DNA of 64,000 nt from Pseudomonas rustica (GCF_018336155.1 NZ_JAGYHF010000004.1:434001-498000); one strand, 5' to 3'; numbered from the stretch's first letter, positions 36,439 to 46,489 are shown. Notes: a model not told the origin generated them from the letters alone. Made by a program: numbers and translations.

Positions 36439-36678
36439 ATGATCATCGTTCCGCTGGCTGAAGCAAAAAACAATTTATCCAAACTCGTCGATGATGCCGC
36501 TGCTGGCCAAGTCATCACGATTGCCAAGCATGGGCGGGCGATGGCTCGCCTCGTTCCCGTAGGAAAACCCAGCGCTCAGCGTATTGGCGCAATGAAAGGC
36601 AAACTGGTGTTGCCCGACGATTTCGACTCACCACTGCCCGATGACATGCTTGATACATTTGAGGGCACTCAAGCATGA
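36439..36678 (+). CDS. Phd/YefM-type antitoxin
   Basis: This 79-residue protein has the Phd fold signature IVPLAEAKNNLSKLVDDAAAGQ, then ITIAKHGRAMARLVPVGK, followed by a toxin-neutralising tail GKLVLPDDFDSPLPDDMLDT. The frame is open back to 36340, but the internal ATG at 36439 matches the family start and lies downstream of the promoter/operator. Its stop overlaps the toxin ATG by 4 bp. It should bind the PIN toxin and repress its own promoter. Confidence 0.88.
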   Translation: MIIVPLAEAKNNLSKLVDDAAAGQVITIAKHGRAMARLVPVGKPSAQRIGAMKGKLVLPDDFDSPLPDDMLDTFEGTQA

Positions 36679-37052
36679 GGCTTCTGCTCGACACGCACAT
36701 TTTGCTCTGGACGCTCAGTGATGACGCCAGATTGTCCGGCAAAGCCAGAAAACTGATTGAGAACGCTGCCGATGTCTACATCAGCGCCGCCACCTTTTGG
36801 GAAATGGCGATCAAGGTCGGGCTCGGCAAGCTGAATGTTGATCTGGAAGAAGTCCGCCAATCTTGCCTTGATAGCGGCTTCATCGAACTGCCGGTGACTG
36901 CAGAACACGCCATCGCCGTGAAGGATCTTGAGCACCATCACCGGGATCCGTTTGACCGCATTATCGTGGCCACAGCAATGACCGAACCGATGAAGTTGCT
37001 CACGGCTGATCCTTTGGTTGCTCGGTACACCGACCTGGCTGTTTTGGTTTGA
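36675..37052 (+). CDS. PIN-domain ribonuclease toxin (VapC-like)
   Basis: This 125-residue PIN-domain protein has the acidic active-site residues D6 (LLLDTHILLW), E43 (FWEMAIK), D91 and D94 (DPFDRIIVATA). PIN toxins of this kind cut tRNA or rRNA when not bound by their antitoxin. The pairing with a Phd-type rather than VapB-type antitoxin is common for this PIN subgroup. The start overlaps the antitoxin stop, so translation is coupled. Confidence 0.9.
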   Translation: MRLLLDTHILLWTLSDDARLSGKARKLIENAADVYISAATFWEMAIKVGLGKLNVDLEEVRQSCLDSGFIELPVTAEHAIAVKDLEHHHRDPFDRIIVATAMTEPMKLLTADPLVARYTDLAVLV

Positions 37053-37084
37053 CCTGATACCCCAGAAGCCTCAGGGCAGATGGC

Positions 37085-37974
37085 TTGCAAGCGATAGCGG
37101 TGGGTCAGTTGATTTCGATGGTGAATGGTAGGCCGTAATTGCTTGCAGGCAAGCTCCCACAGTGGTTTGCGGCGTGCGCGGAGTCTGTGGTCATCGCAGA
37201 AAAATGTGGGAGCCAGCCTGCTGGCGAAAGCGGTGGGTCAGTTGATTTCGTCGTTGAATGGCAGACCGCCTTCGCGAGCAAGCCCGCTCCCACAGTGGTT
37301 TGTGGCGTACCCAAATTTTGTGAACACTGCAAAAACCTGTGGGAGCCGGCTTGCCAGCGATGGCGGTGGGTCAGTTGATTTCGATGTTGAATGGCAGACC
37401 GCAATCGCTTGCAGGCAAGCTCCCACAGTGATTTGCGGCGTGCGCGGAGTCTGTGGTCATCGCAGAAAAATGTGGGAGCCAGTCTGCTGGCGAAAGCGGT
37501 GGGTCAGTCAATTTTGATGTTGGATGGTAGACCGCATTCGCGAGCAAGCCCGCTCCCACAGTGGTTTGTGGCGTACCCAAATTTTGTGAACACTGCAAAA
37601 ACCTGTGGGAGCGGGCTTGCCAGCGATGGCGGTGGGTCAGTTGATTTCGATGTTGAATGGCAGACCGCAATCGCTTGCAGGCAAGCTCCCACAGTGATTT
37701 GCGGCGTGCGCGGAGTCTGTGGTCATCGCAGAAAAATGTGGGAGCCAGCCTGCTGGCGAAAGCGGTGGGTCAGTCAATTTTGATGTTGGATGGTAGACCG
37801 GATTCGCGAGCAAGCCCGCTCCCACAATGGTTTGTGGCGTACCCAAATTTTGTGAACACTGCAAAAACCTGTGGGAGCGGGCTTGCTCGCGAATGCGGTG
37901 GGTCAGTTGATTTCGTTGTTGAATGTGAGGCCGCTTTCGCGAGCAAGCTCAGCTCCTACAAAAGCAAGATCAAC
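37085..37974. repeat. Three tandem copies of a 266-bp REP-containing unit
   Basis: The anchor TGGGTCAGTT recurs at 37101, 37367, 37633 and 37899, exactly 266 bp apart. Each unit holds several hairpins of the GTGGGAGC REP family (GCTTGCAGGCAAGC, TTCGCGAGCAAGCCCGCTCC, GTGGGAGC...GCTTGCCAGC) separated by near-identical spacers. The fourth copy is cut short and runs into REP sequences. ORFs of 130 residues that recur every 266 bp are by-products of the repeat. Confidence 0.92.
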
Positions 37975-38280
37975 AGATCGCAGCCTTCGGCAGCTCCTAC
38001 ACAGGATGAGCGCAAGCTCGACAAGCTTTTGATTTTGATCTTAGAGCCCGTCGGGAGGCTGAGTGGAGGGATTCATACGGGGAAAGCATCGAGAGGAGGT
38101 GCAGCGAAGCAAACCGTAGGCGATGCCCCCGGATGAACCCGGAGCGAAGGAACCCGAGCCTTAGCGAGGGCCGGACGTCAGGGCACAGACTTTTTGGTTA
38201 CTTTTGGGGCGTTTGCCAAAAGTGACCCGCCGTAAGGGCGGAACCCTAACCAGCCACCCCCGCAGCAACGGATATGCACA
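37975..38280. repeat. REP half followed by a repeated non-coding element
   Basis: A single GATCGCAGCC arm (37977-38000) is followed by a ~230-bp element with gaggaggtgcagcgaagcaa, several short hairpins (CCGTAAGGGCGG) and ACTTTTTGGTTACTTTTGGG. I recall the last part as a frequent intergenic repeat in pseudomonads, without a known function. No protein-coding signal is visible. Confidence 0.5.
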
Positions 38281-38289
38281 CCACCAGCC

Positions 38290-38322
38290 AAAAAAAAACG
38301 GCACCTCCCAGTGCCGTTTTCC
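38290..38322 (-). terminator. Intrinsic terminator of the glycerol-type ABC operon
   Basis: On the minus strand AAAACGGCAC, a 6-nt loop and GTGCCGTTTT followed by a T-run (the A-run at 38290-38298) lie 12 bp after the solute-binding protein stop. Confidence 0.88.
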
Positions 38323-38333
38323 AGCTTCAATGT

Positions 38334-40076
38334 TTACTTCCGCGCATCCGCCCAGGATTTCAGCAGCTCGTTATAACTCACCGTCTCCCCCTTAGGCTTC
38401 TCATTCGCCAACTTAGGCTTCGGCGCCCCCGGCTGATCAAACCAATACTGCGCATCCCGCTCCGGATTCATCTTCGGCGCACACACCGCCTGCGCCTTCG
38501 AACGCTCCAGACGCGTCATGATCGCATCCTGATCCTTGGCCAACCCATCCAGCGCCTGCTGCGGCGTCTTCTCACCACTCGCCGCCTCAGCAATATGACT
38601 CCACCACAACTGCGCCAGACGCGGATAGTCCGGCACGTTAGTCCCGGTCGGCGTCCACTGCACCCGCGCCGGGCTGCGATAAAACTCAACCAGACCACCG
38701 AGCTTCGGCGCCAGATCGGTCATCGCCTGCGAGTTGATGTCCGACTCACGAATCGGCGTCAGCCCGACAATGGTTTTCTTCAGCGACACCGTTTTCGACG
38801 TCACAAACTGCGCATACAACCACGCCGCGAGTTTCTGCTTCTCAGGCGTCGACTTCATGAACGTCCACGAACCCACGTCCTGATACCCGAGCTTCATGCC
38901 CTCCTCCCAATACGGCCCGCGTGGCGACGGCGCCATCCGCCATTTCGGCGTGCCGTCGGCGTTGACCACCGGCAGGCCCGGTTTGGTCATGTCGGCGGTA
39001 AACGCGGTGTACCAGAAAATCTGCTGGGCGATATTGCCCTGAGACGGCACCGGCCCCGACTCGGAGAACGTCATGCCGGCCGCTTCCGGTGGCGCATAAG
39101 CCTTCAACCAATCGACATATTTTTGCGTAGCGAATACAGCGGCCGGGCCGTTGGTGTCGCCGCCACGGGTCACGCTGGAACCGACCGGGTGGCAGTCCTC
39201 GACGCGAATCCCCCACTCGTCCACCGGCAAACCGTTGGGCAAGCCCTTGTCGCCGCCACCGGCCATGGAGAACCAGGCATCGGTGAAGCGCCAGCCCAGC
39301 GACGGGTCTTTCTTGCCGTAATCCATGTGCCCGTAAACGCGCTTGCCGTCGATTTCCTTGACGTCTTCGCTGAAGAATTTGGCGATGTCTTCATAGGCCG
39401 ACCAGTTCACCGGCACGCCCAGTTCATAGCCGTACTTTTCCTTGAATTTGGCTTTCAGATCGGCGCGCTCGAACCAGTCAGCGCGGAACCAGTAAAGGTT
39501 GGCGAATTGCTGGTCAGGCAGTTGATAGATCTTGCCGTCCGGCGCAGTGGTGAACGAGATGCCGATGAAGTCCTTGATGTCGAGGGTTGGCGAAGTGAAG
39601 TTCTTGCCTTCGTTGGCCATCAGGTCGGTGATCGATTCGGTTTTGCCGTAGCGAAAATGCGTACCGATCAGGTCCGAGTCGTTGACCCAGCCGTCATAGA
39701 TATTTTTGTCGGACTGCATCACCGTCTGCATTTTCTCGACCACGTCGCCTTCTTGCAGCAGGTCGTGGGTGAGCTTGATCCCGGTGATTTCGGTGAAAGC
39801 CTTGGCGAGCACTTTCGACTCGTATTCGTGGGTGGTCAGGGTCTCGGAAACGACCTTGATTTCCATGCCGCGAAACGGCTCGGCAGCCTTGATGAACCAC
39901 TTCAATTCTTCGAGCTGCTGTTCAGCCGTCAGGGTCGACGGTTTGAATTCACTGCCGATCCATTTTTTCGCCGCGTCTTCGTAGGCATCGGCCCACGCGG
40001 CGGCGCTCAAACCGCTGAGTGCCAGCATGGCAGCCAATGAAATGCTATGTCGCAGCTTATTGTTTTTGTCGAACAT
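38334..40076 (-). CDS. glpV: ABC transporter solute-binding protein, glycerol type (GlpV)
   Basis: This is a large periplasmic binding protein, 580 residues, with signal peptide (SISLAAMLALSGLSAAAWA). The body begins DAYEDAAKKWIGSEFKPSTL and shows long conserved blocks (YDGWVNDSDLIGTHFRYGKT, GDTNGPAAVFATQKYVDWLK). The size and the surrounding two ATPases, two permeases and small DUF2160 protein match the GlpSTPQUV glycerol importer described in Rhizobium leguminosarum, so glycerol or a related polyol is the likely ligand. The ATG at 40076 has AGGAGG upstream; an ATG 30 bp earlier lacks a good site. It is last in the operon. Confidence 0.85.
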   Translation of the reverse strand: MFDKNNKLRHSISLAAMLALSGLSAAAWADAYEDAAKKWIGSEFKPSTLTAEQQLEELKWFIKAAEPFRGMEIKVVSETLTTHEYESKVLAKAFTEITGIKLTHDLLQEGDVVEKMQTVMQSDKNIYDGWVNDSDLIGTHFRYGKTESITDLMANEGKNFTSPTLDIKDFIGISFTTAPDGKIYQLPDQQFANLYWFRADWFERADLKAKFKEKYGYELGVPVNWSAYEDIAKFFSEDVKEIDGKRVYGHMDYGKKDPSLGWRFTDAWFSMAGGGDKGLPNGLPVDEWGIRVEDCHPVGSSVTRGGDTNGPAAVFATQKYVDWLKAYAPPEAAGMTFSESGPVPSQGNIAQQIFWYTAFTADMTKPGLPVVNADGTPKWRMAPSPRGPYWEEGMKLGYQDVGSWTFMKSTPEKQKLAAWLYAQFVTSKTVSLKKTIVGLTPIRESDINSQAMTDLAPKLGGLVEFYRSPARVQWTPTGTNVPDYPRLAQLWWSHIAEAASGEKTPQQALDGLAKDQDAIMTRLERSKAQAVCAPKMNPERDAQYWFDQPGAPKPKLANEKPKGETVSYNELLKSWADARK

Positions 40077-40124
40077 AGAGACCTCCTGTTTAGGATTTCG
40101 GAGCACGGTTGCCGATTGACTCGA

Positions 40125-40397
40125 CTAGCCCCAACGCATCACAGCCAACAGCCACACCAGGGACAACGCGGACGCCACCCAGATGCTCCAGTCGGTGGCG
40201 CCAATCACCAGCAAATGCAGGTAGGCGCTGCCGAGAAGACCGATAAACAAACGATCGCCACGGGTGGTGGCAATCGGTAGAAAACCTCGCCGCAAGATGC
40301 TCGGCGAACGCAATTCCCACGTGGTCATGCCGACCAGCAGCAGACCGATGACGATGAAAAATGCTGCGGTGGGTGTGGTCCAACTCATCCATTCCAT
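40125..40397 (-). CDS. glpU: Small membrane protein of the glycerol ABC system (DUF2160, GlpU)
   Basis: This is a membrane protein of about 90 residues with two to three hydrophobic helices (TPTAAFFIVIGLLLVGMTTW, RLFIGLLGSAYLHLLVIGA, WVASALSLVWLLAVM). DUF2160 proteins of this kind accompany GlpSTPQV-type transporters; the role is unknown. The frame opens at 40454 within glpQ, but an ATG near 40397 (MEWMSWTTPTAAFF) just after the glpQ stop is the more likely start; MMEWMSW one codon earlier is equally possible. Confidence 0.75.
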   Translation of the reverse strand: MEWMSWTTPTAAFFIVIGLLLVGMTTWELRSPSILRRGFLPIATTRGDRLFIGLLGSAYLHLLVIGATDWSIWVASALSLVWLLAVMRWG

Positions 40398-40407
40398 CAT
40401 CAGCTCC

Positions 40408-41223
40408 TCAGACCCGACCGAGGGCAAAGCCCTTGGCCACGTGGTTGCGAACAAACCAGATCACCAGCATGCCCGGCAGAATGGTCAACACCCCCGCCGC
40501 CGCCAGCACGCCCCAATCGATACCCGATGCTGAAACCGTACGCGTCATCACCGCCGCAATCGGCTTGGCGTTTACCGAGGTCAACGTGCGCGCCAGCAGC
40601 AACTCGACCCAGGAAAACATGAAGCAGAAAAACGCCGTGACACCGATACCGGAGCCGATCAGCGGGATGAAAATCTTCACGAAAAACTTGGGGAAACTGT
40701 AGCCGTCGATGTAGGCGGTTTCATCGATTTCCTTGGGCACGCCAGACATGAAACCTTCGAGAATCCACACCGCCAGCGGCACGTTGAACAGGCAGTGCGC
40801 CAAGGCCACGGCGATGTGCGTGTCGAACAGCCCAATCGACGAATACAACTGGAAGAACGGCAGCAAAAACACCGCCGGTGGCGCCATACGGTTGGTCAGT
40901 AGCCAGAAGAACAGATGCTTGTCACCGAGAAAACGGTAGCGCGAAAACGCATACGCCGCCGGCAATGCCACACTCAACGAGATCACCGTGTTCAGGCTCA
41001 CGTAATACAGCGAATTGAGATAGCCGTTGTACCAACTCGGATCGGTGAAGATCACTTTGTAGTTCGCCAGCGTAAAGTCCTGTGGGAAAAGCGTCAGACC
41101 GCCGAGGATTTCGGTGTTGCTCTTGAAGGACATGTTCAGCAGCCAGTAGATCGGCACCAGCAGGAACAGGATGTACACCAGCAATGGGATCACTTTTTTC
41201 ATAGGGGTAAGACGTTTGCTCAT
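40408..41223 (-). CDS. glpQ: ABC transporter permease, glycerol type (GlpQ)
   Basis: This is a MalG-like inner-membrane permease of 271 residues with six helices. It shows the EAA-type cytoplasmic loop that contacts the ATPases (EGFMSGVPKEIDETAYIDGY...FFVKIFIPL). With GlpP it forms the membrane channel. It follows glpP by 9 bp. Confidence 0.88.
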   Translation of the reverse strand: MSKRLTPMKKVIPLLVYILFLLVPIYWLLNMSFKSNTEILGGLTLFPQDFTLANYKVIFTDPSWYNGYLNSLYYVSLNTVISLSVALPAAYAFSRYRFLGDKHLFFWLLTNRMAPPAVFLLPFFQLYSSIGLFDTHIAVALAHCLFNVPLAVWILEGFMSGVPKEIDETAYIDGYSFPKFFVKIFIPLIGSGIGVTAFFCFMFSWVELLLARTLTSVNAKPIAAVMTRTVSASGIDWGVLAAAGVLTILPGMLVIWFVRNHVAKGFALGRV

Positions 41224-41232
41224 GGCCGGGCC

Positions 41233-42095
<863 letters not shown>

Positions 42096-42099
<4 letters not shown>

Positions 42100-43208
42100 G
42101 GCTGCACCTCGCCGCTGTCGGCTTCAAGCAGAAACTCATCGGCATAAACCATCAGCCACTGCGCCGGAAAACTGATGTAGGCAGTGCCCTGCGGCACCGG
42201 TTTGTCTTCGGCCAGACGCACTTTCAACGGTGCGCCGTCGAGGTCGAGGGTCATGATCTTGTAGGTGCCGAGGTCTTCGACGTGTACGACGTTTGCCTGC
42301 ATCGCGTCATCAAACGGTTCGTCCCACACGTGAATGAATTCAGGTCGGATGCCGACCTTCAGATTTTTCCACTGGCCGTGTTCGATATGTCGCTGCATGG
42401 CGTCGGACAACGGCAAGTGCGTCGAGGCGAAACCGACGCCACCGGGTTGTGGCTGCACCTCGATCAGGTTCATGCCGGGGCTGCCAATGAAATAGCCGAC
42501 AAAGGTGTGGCTCGGCCGCTCGAACAATTCCCGTGGCGTACCGAACTGGACGATCTGGCCGCCGTACATCACCGCGATCTTGTCGGCGAAGGTCGAGGCC
42601 TCCAGTTGATCGTGGGTGACGTAGACCATGGTGATGTTGAACTGCTCGTGGATCTGCTTGAGCTTGCGCCGCAGTTTCCATTTCAGGTGCGGGTCGATCA
42701 CCGTCAGCGGCTCATCGAAGAGGATCGCGGAAACGTCATCGCGCACCAGACCACGGCCCATCGAGACTTTCTGTTTTTCGTCGGCGGTGAGGTTGCGCGC
42801 CTTTTTGCTCAGGAGGTTTTGCAGGTCGAGCACTTCGGCAATTTCCTGCACCTTGCTGTGCACTTTCGCCTCGGCCATGCCCTGATTTCGCAGGGGGAAA
42901 GCCAAGTTATCGAACACGGTCATGGTGTCGTAGACCACCGGAAACTGGAAAACCTGAGCGATGTTGCGCTTCTCTGGCGTCAGGTCGTTGACCGCTTTGC
43001 CGTCGAACAAGACGTGGCCCTGCGAGGGGCTGAGCAATCCGGAAATGATGTTGAGCAAGGTCGACTTGCCGCAACCCGACGGCCCGAGCAAGGCATAGGC
43101 GCCGCCCTGCTCCCAGACGTGATCCATCTCGCGGATCGCGTAATCCTCCGCGCCGCCCGGGGTTTTGCTGTAGCTGTGGGCGAGGTGCTGCAAACGGATT
43201 TCGGCCAT
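42096..43208 (-). CDS. glpT: ABC transporter ATP-binding protein, glycerol type (GlpT)
   Basis: This ATPase has 370 residues, with an intact Walker A (GPSGCGKST, 42-50), Walker B (AILFDEP) and H-loop (VTHDQ, H199), but a divergent signature: the LSGGQ position reads LTADE (140-144, followed by KQKVSMGRGL). A C-terminal MalK-type regulatory domain follows (about 240-370). It pairs with GlpS, whose defects are complementary, so the heterodimer probably has one working ATP site. Its start abuts the glpS stop. Confidence 0.88.
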
Positions 43209-44302
43209 CAGGCAACCCTCGCGACACGCCGGCCCGGTGCTTGCACCAGACGGCCCTGCGCATCGAAAACGAACAGTTTGTGGGTCGGGATGTAAATGCG
43301 GATCGGCGCATCGACGTCGTATTCGTGAACGCCGGGCAGGTGCAGCACCAACAGGAAATGCTCGTTGCGCACGTGCAGAAAAGTTTCCGAACCGCTGATC
43401 TCGGCGACTTCAACGGTGACGGCCAGTTCGAGGTCATCATCGTTGCTCGGCACCAGTGAGATGTGGCTGGGGCGCACACCGAATCGGAACTCGCCCTCGC
43501 CTACTGGACGCAGATCGACGTTAAGCGGGAAGTGCACAAAATTGGCGAAGCTGACTTCGTTGCCGGCGATGCGCCCCGGCATCAGGTTGATCGGTGGCTC
43601 GGAGAACAATTCGGCAGCGAGCACGGTTTGTGGCTGGTGATACACCGACGTGGACGGGCCGCTCTGAATCACCCGGCCTTCGTGGAGGATGGTCGTGGTG
43701 CCGCCGAGGGCCAGCGCTTCGTTGGGTTCGGTGGTGGCGTAAATCGCAATGGTGTGGCGCGCCTTGAACAGCTCGCGCATTTCCTGGCGCAGCTCTTCGC
43801 GCAGTTTGTAGTCGAGGTTGACCAGCGGTTCGTCGAACAGGATCAGCTCGGCGTCTTTGACCAGTGCGCGGGCCATGGCGGTGCGCTGCTGCTGGCCGCC
43901 GGAGAGTTCCAGAGGAAAGCGCTGCAGAAACTTCTCGATGCGCAGCATCCGCGCGGTTTCCTGCACTTTGCTGTGGATGATCTCTTTCGACACACCGGCC
44001 TGGCGCAGCGGCGAGGCGATGTTCTCGAACACGGTCATGGTCGGGTAATTGATGAACTGCTGATAGACCATCGACACGTTGCGCAGGCGCACCGGGCGTT
44101 GGGTGACGTCAACGCCGTTCATCAGGATGCGACCGCTGTCGGGCTTGTCCAGACCAGCCATCAAGCGCATGAGGCTGGTTTTGCCGGACAGGGTGCGACC
44201 GAGCAAAACGTTGAACGAACCGGCTTCGAATTTCAGGCAGGCATCGTCGATCCAGGTCTGGCCCTCGACGGTGCGGCTGACGTGCTCCAGGGTGAGTGAC
44301 AT
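43208..44302 (-). CDS. glpS: ABC transporter ATP-binding protein, glycerol type (GlpS)
   Basis: This ATPase has 364 residues, with an unusual Walker A (GRTLSGKT, 35-42), a canonical signature (LSGGQQQR from 133) and Walker B (LILFDEP). The H-loop histidine is replaced by threonine: ATTE at 189-192, with T191 where VTHD has His. A MalK-like C-terminal domain follows. It is first in the operon, 45 bp downstream of a sigma-54-type promoter. Together with GlpT it would drive GlpPQ. Confidence 0.88.
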   Translation of the reverse strand: MSLTLEHVSRTVEGQTWIDDACLKFEAGSFNVLLGRTLSGKTSLMRLMAGLDKPDSGRILMNGVDVTQRPVRLRNVSMVYQQFINYPTMTVFENIASPLRQAGVSKEIIHSKVQETARMLRIEKFLQRFPLELSGGQQQRTAMARALVKDAELILFDEPLVNLDYKLREELRQEMRELFKARHTIAIYATTEPNEALALGGTTTILHEGRVIQSGPSTSVYHQPQTVLAAELFSEPPINLMPGRIAGNEVSFANFVHFPLNVDLRPVGEGEFRFGVRPSHISLVPSNDDDLELAVTVEVAEISGSETFLHVRNEHFLLVLHLPGVHEYDVDAPIRIYIPTHKLFVFDAQGRLVQAPGRRVARVA

Positions 44303-44346
44303 GGCTCGGCCTTTTTATTATTGGAGTCAAGCGACCTGTGCACGGG

Positions 44347-44362
44347 AGCGAGTTTCGTGCCA
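44347..44362 (-). promoter_or_regulatory. Sigma-54-type promoter of the glp operon
   Basis: The minus strand reads TGGCACGAAACTCGCT: GG and GC elements exactly 10 bp apart, with TGGCACG at -24 and TCGCT for TTGCT at -12. It ends 45 bp upstream of the glpS start and faces it. The divergent gene encodes a sigma-54 activator, which supports the call. Confidence 0.75.
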
Positions 44363-44426
44363 AAAATGGCAAGTGATTGATTAGTCGTGAAAATCGTTGA
44401 AAACGTGGCGAATGGGCGTTCATTGC

Positions 44427-44474
44427 TGAACACATTTGAACAGTCGGGCGATTGACAATGAACAATAGTGAACA
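44427..44474. promoter_or_regulatory. Paired TGAACA repeats, putative activator-binding sites
   Basis: TGAACA-CATT-TGAACA (44427-44442) and TGAACA-ATAG-TGAACA (44459-44474) are two identical-format direct repeats. Hexamers are 10 bp apart and pairs 32 bp apart, so all lie on one DNA face. They sit about 65-130 bp upstream of the sigma-54 promoter, the normal range for enhancer-type activators. Confidence 0.65.
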
Positions 44475-44509
44475 ACACTCTATGAACGCTTTTTGCGAAC
44501 CGATCCCCC

Positions 44510-44595
44510 TGTAGGAGCTGCCGCAGGCTGCGATCTTTTGATCCTGTTTTTTTACCATCAAGATCAAAAGATCGCAGCCTGCGGCAGCTCCTACA
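44510..44595. repeat. REPIN, GATCGCAGCC family
   Basis: TGTAGGAGCTGCCGCAGGCT and its complement surround a complementary centre (TTTTGATC...GATCAAAA), between the activator repeats and the activator gene start. Confidence 0.85.
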
Positions 44596-44643
44596 GGGGA
44601 TCGCATAACAATAATAAGAATGCTACATCAGAGGCTGACTGCC

Positions 44644-46482
44644 ATGGCCGCACCTGCCCCGCCGCTGTCCCACGACGCGATCGTCCAGACCTCCTGGCAA
44701 CGTTGCCGCGCGTTTGGTCTTGATCACCAAAGCACCCCGGCCTTCGACCAGCTCCCCGCCGCCGGCATTACGCACCTGCTCGACCGCCATCACTCACTGG
44801 TGCAGACCACGCATCAGGAAGTCCTGCCCTATTACGAAAACATCCTGAGCAACTCCAACTGCCTGATCATGCTCGCCGACAATCAGGGCCAGGTGCTGAC
44901 GTCGTGGGGCACGCAGCGCTTTATCGAACCGAATCTGGCCCGGGGTTTTCAGGCCGGCGCGAGCTGGATGGAGCGATGCAGCGGCACCAACGCGATCGGC
45001 ACGGCACTGGCGTGCGAACAAGCGGTACACATCGAACACGATGAACACTTCCTCAAGGCCAACCGCTTTATGACCGGTTCCGCCGCGCCGATTTTCGACG
45101 CCGAGCGCAAGGTGATTGCCGTGCTCGATGTGTCCAGCGACAGTTATCTACCGCCGTCGCACACCTTGGGCATGGTCAAGATGATGAGCCAGACCGTGGA
45201 AAACCGGCTGATCCTCAACCTGTTCCATGGTCAGCATTTTCAACTGACTTTCAATACCGGGCTGAACAACCTCGACAGCCAGTGGGCCGGGTTGTTGATT
45301 TTTGATGAGAGCGGGCAAGTGCTGTCGGCCAATCGTCGGGCGGATAATCTGCTCGGTGTGCGCTTGTCGCGGGTCAGTGTTGAAAGTTTGTTTAATGTGT
45401 CGCTGCTGGAATTGCTCAATCAGCCGGATGATCTGCCGTTTGCCTTGCAGACTTCTGGGCGCAACCGCTTTCAGTGTCTATTGAAACGGCCGAAGCAGGC
45501 GTTGGTTCAGCCACGGGTGTTTATCGCGGAGGCCAAAGCGGCCGCACCGTCGGGCATCAGCCTCAACACCTTGCACTTCGGTGACAGTCGCGTTGAAAAA
45601 GCCGTGCGTCAGGCGGAACGGCTGTTGGAGAAAGACATTCCACTGCTGATCCACGGCGAAACCGGCGTCGGCAAGGAAGTCTTCGTCAAAGCCCTGCATC
45701 AAGCCAGTTCGCGCAGCAAACAGGCATTCATCGCCGTCAACTGCGCAGCGATCCCCGCCGAACTGGTCGAATCCGAACTATTCGGCTACGAGAAAGGCGC
45801 GTTCACTGGAGCCAATCAAAAAGGCAGCATCGGCCTGATTCGCAAGGCTGACAAAGGCACGCTGTTCCTTGATGAAATCGGTGACATGCCGCTGCCGACG
45901 CAGGCGCGGTTGTTGCGGGTTTTGCAGGAGCGTTGTGTGCAACCGGTGGGCAGCAGCGAGTTGTTTGCGGTGGATTTGCGGATTATCTCGGCGACTAATC
46001 GCTCTTTACGCGAACAAGTGCAATTGGGCCGGTTCAGGGAGGATTTGTATTACCGCATTGGTGGGCTGACGCTGGAACTGCCGCCGCTTCGGGAGCGCAG
46101 TGATAAAGAGGCGTTGTTTAAACGCTTGTGGGAGCAGCATCGCGAGCCGACGCAATGGGCGGGATTGAGTCAGGAAGTGCTTGAGTTGTTCGATCGGCAT
46201 CCGTGGCCGGGGAACTTGCGTCAGGTCAGCAGTGTGATGCAGGTGGCGCTGGCCATGGCCGAGGAGCAGCCAGTAAGACCGGAGCATTTGCCGGATGATT
46301 TTTTTGTCGATCTGGAGATGGAGCCGGTGGAGAGCTGCGCCCCGTTAGGGGTTGATCTGAACGACGTCGAGGCGTTGAACCGGGAGCTGAAGGCTTCCGG
46401 GGGCAATATTTCGCATTTGGCACGGCGGTTGGGGGTGAGTCGCAATACGCTTTACAAGCGGTTGCGGCAATTGGGGGGTTAG
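44644..46482 (+). CDS. Sigma-54-dependent activator, AcoR-like
   Basis: This protein of 612 residues has an N-terminal GAF-type sensor (about 60-210), with motifs such as SWMERCSGTNAIGTALACEQ as in AcoR, followed by a PAS-like part. An AAA+ domain (about 315-545) carries Walker A GETGVGKE (338-345), the sigma-54 contact GAFTGA (385-390) and Walker B GTLFLDEIGDM. A Fis-type helix-turn-helix lies at the C-terminus (ISHLARRLGVSRNTLYKRL). The divergent sigma-54 promoter and TGAACA repeats point to the glp transporter as its target. The ATG at 44644 has GAGG upstream; 44620 is possible. Confidence 0.9.
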   Translation: MAAPAPPLSHDAIVQTSWQRCRAFGLDHQSTPAFDQLPAAGITHLLDRHHSLVQTTHQEVLPYYENILSNSNCLIMLADNQGQVLTSWGTQRFIEPNLARGFQAGASWMERCSGTNAIGTALACEQAVHIEHDEHFLKANRFMTGSAAPIFDAERKVIAVLDVSSDSYLPPSHTLGMVKMMSQTVENRLILNLFHGQHFQLTFNTGLNNLDSQWAGLLIFDESGQVLSANRRADNLLGVRLSRVSVESLFNVSLLELLNQPDDLPFALQTSGRNRFQCLLKRPKQALVQPRVFIAEAKAAAPSGISLNTLHFGDSRVEKAVRQAERLLEKDIPLLIHGETGVGKEVFVKALHQASSRSKQAFIAVNCAAIPAELVESELFGYEKGAFTGANQKGSIGLIRKADKGTLFLDEIGDMPLPTQARLLRVLQERCVQPVGSSELFAVDLRIISATNRSLREQVQLGRFREDLYYRIGGLTLELPPLRERSDKEALFKRLWEQHREPTQWAGLSQEVLELFDRHPWPGNLRQVSSVMQVALAMAEEQPVRPEHLPDDFFVDLEMEPVESCAPLGVDLNDVEALNRELKASGGNISHLARRLGVSRNTLYKRLRQLGG

Positions 46483-46489
46483 CAGCGCA

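Noticed and set aside
37101..37898. CRISPR-like appearance of the regular repeats
   Set aside because: The period is 266 bp, spacers are themselves repeated, units are REP hairpins, and no cas genes are present.
37125..38136. Three 130-160-residue frames with nearly the same sequence
   Set aside because: They are translations of the 266-bp repeat unit and recur with its period; no start signals or protein features.
38204..38395. 63-residue ORF near the glp operon terminator
   Set aside because: It translates a non-coding repeated element and the terminator; no ribosome binding site or family match.
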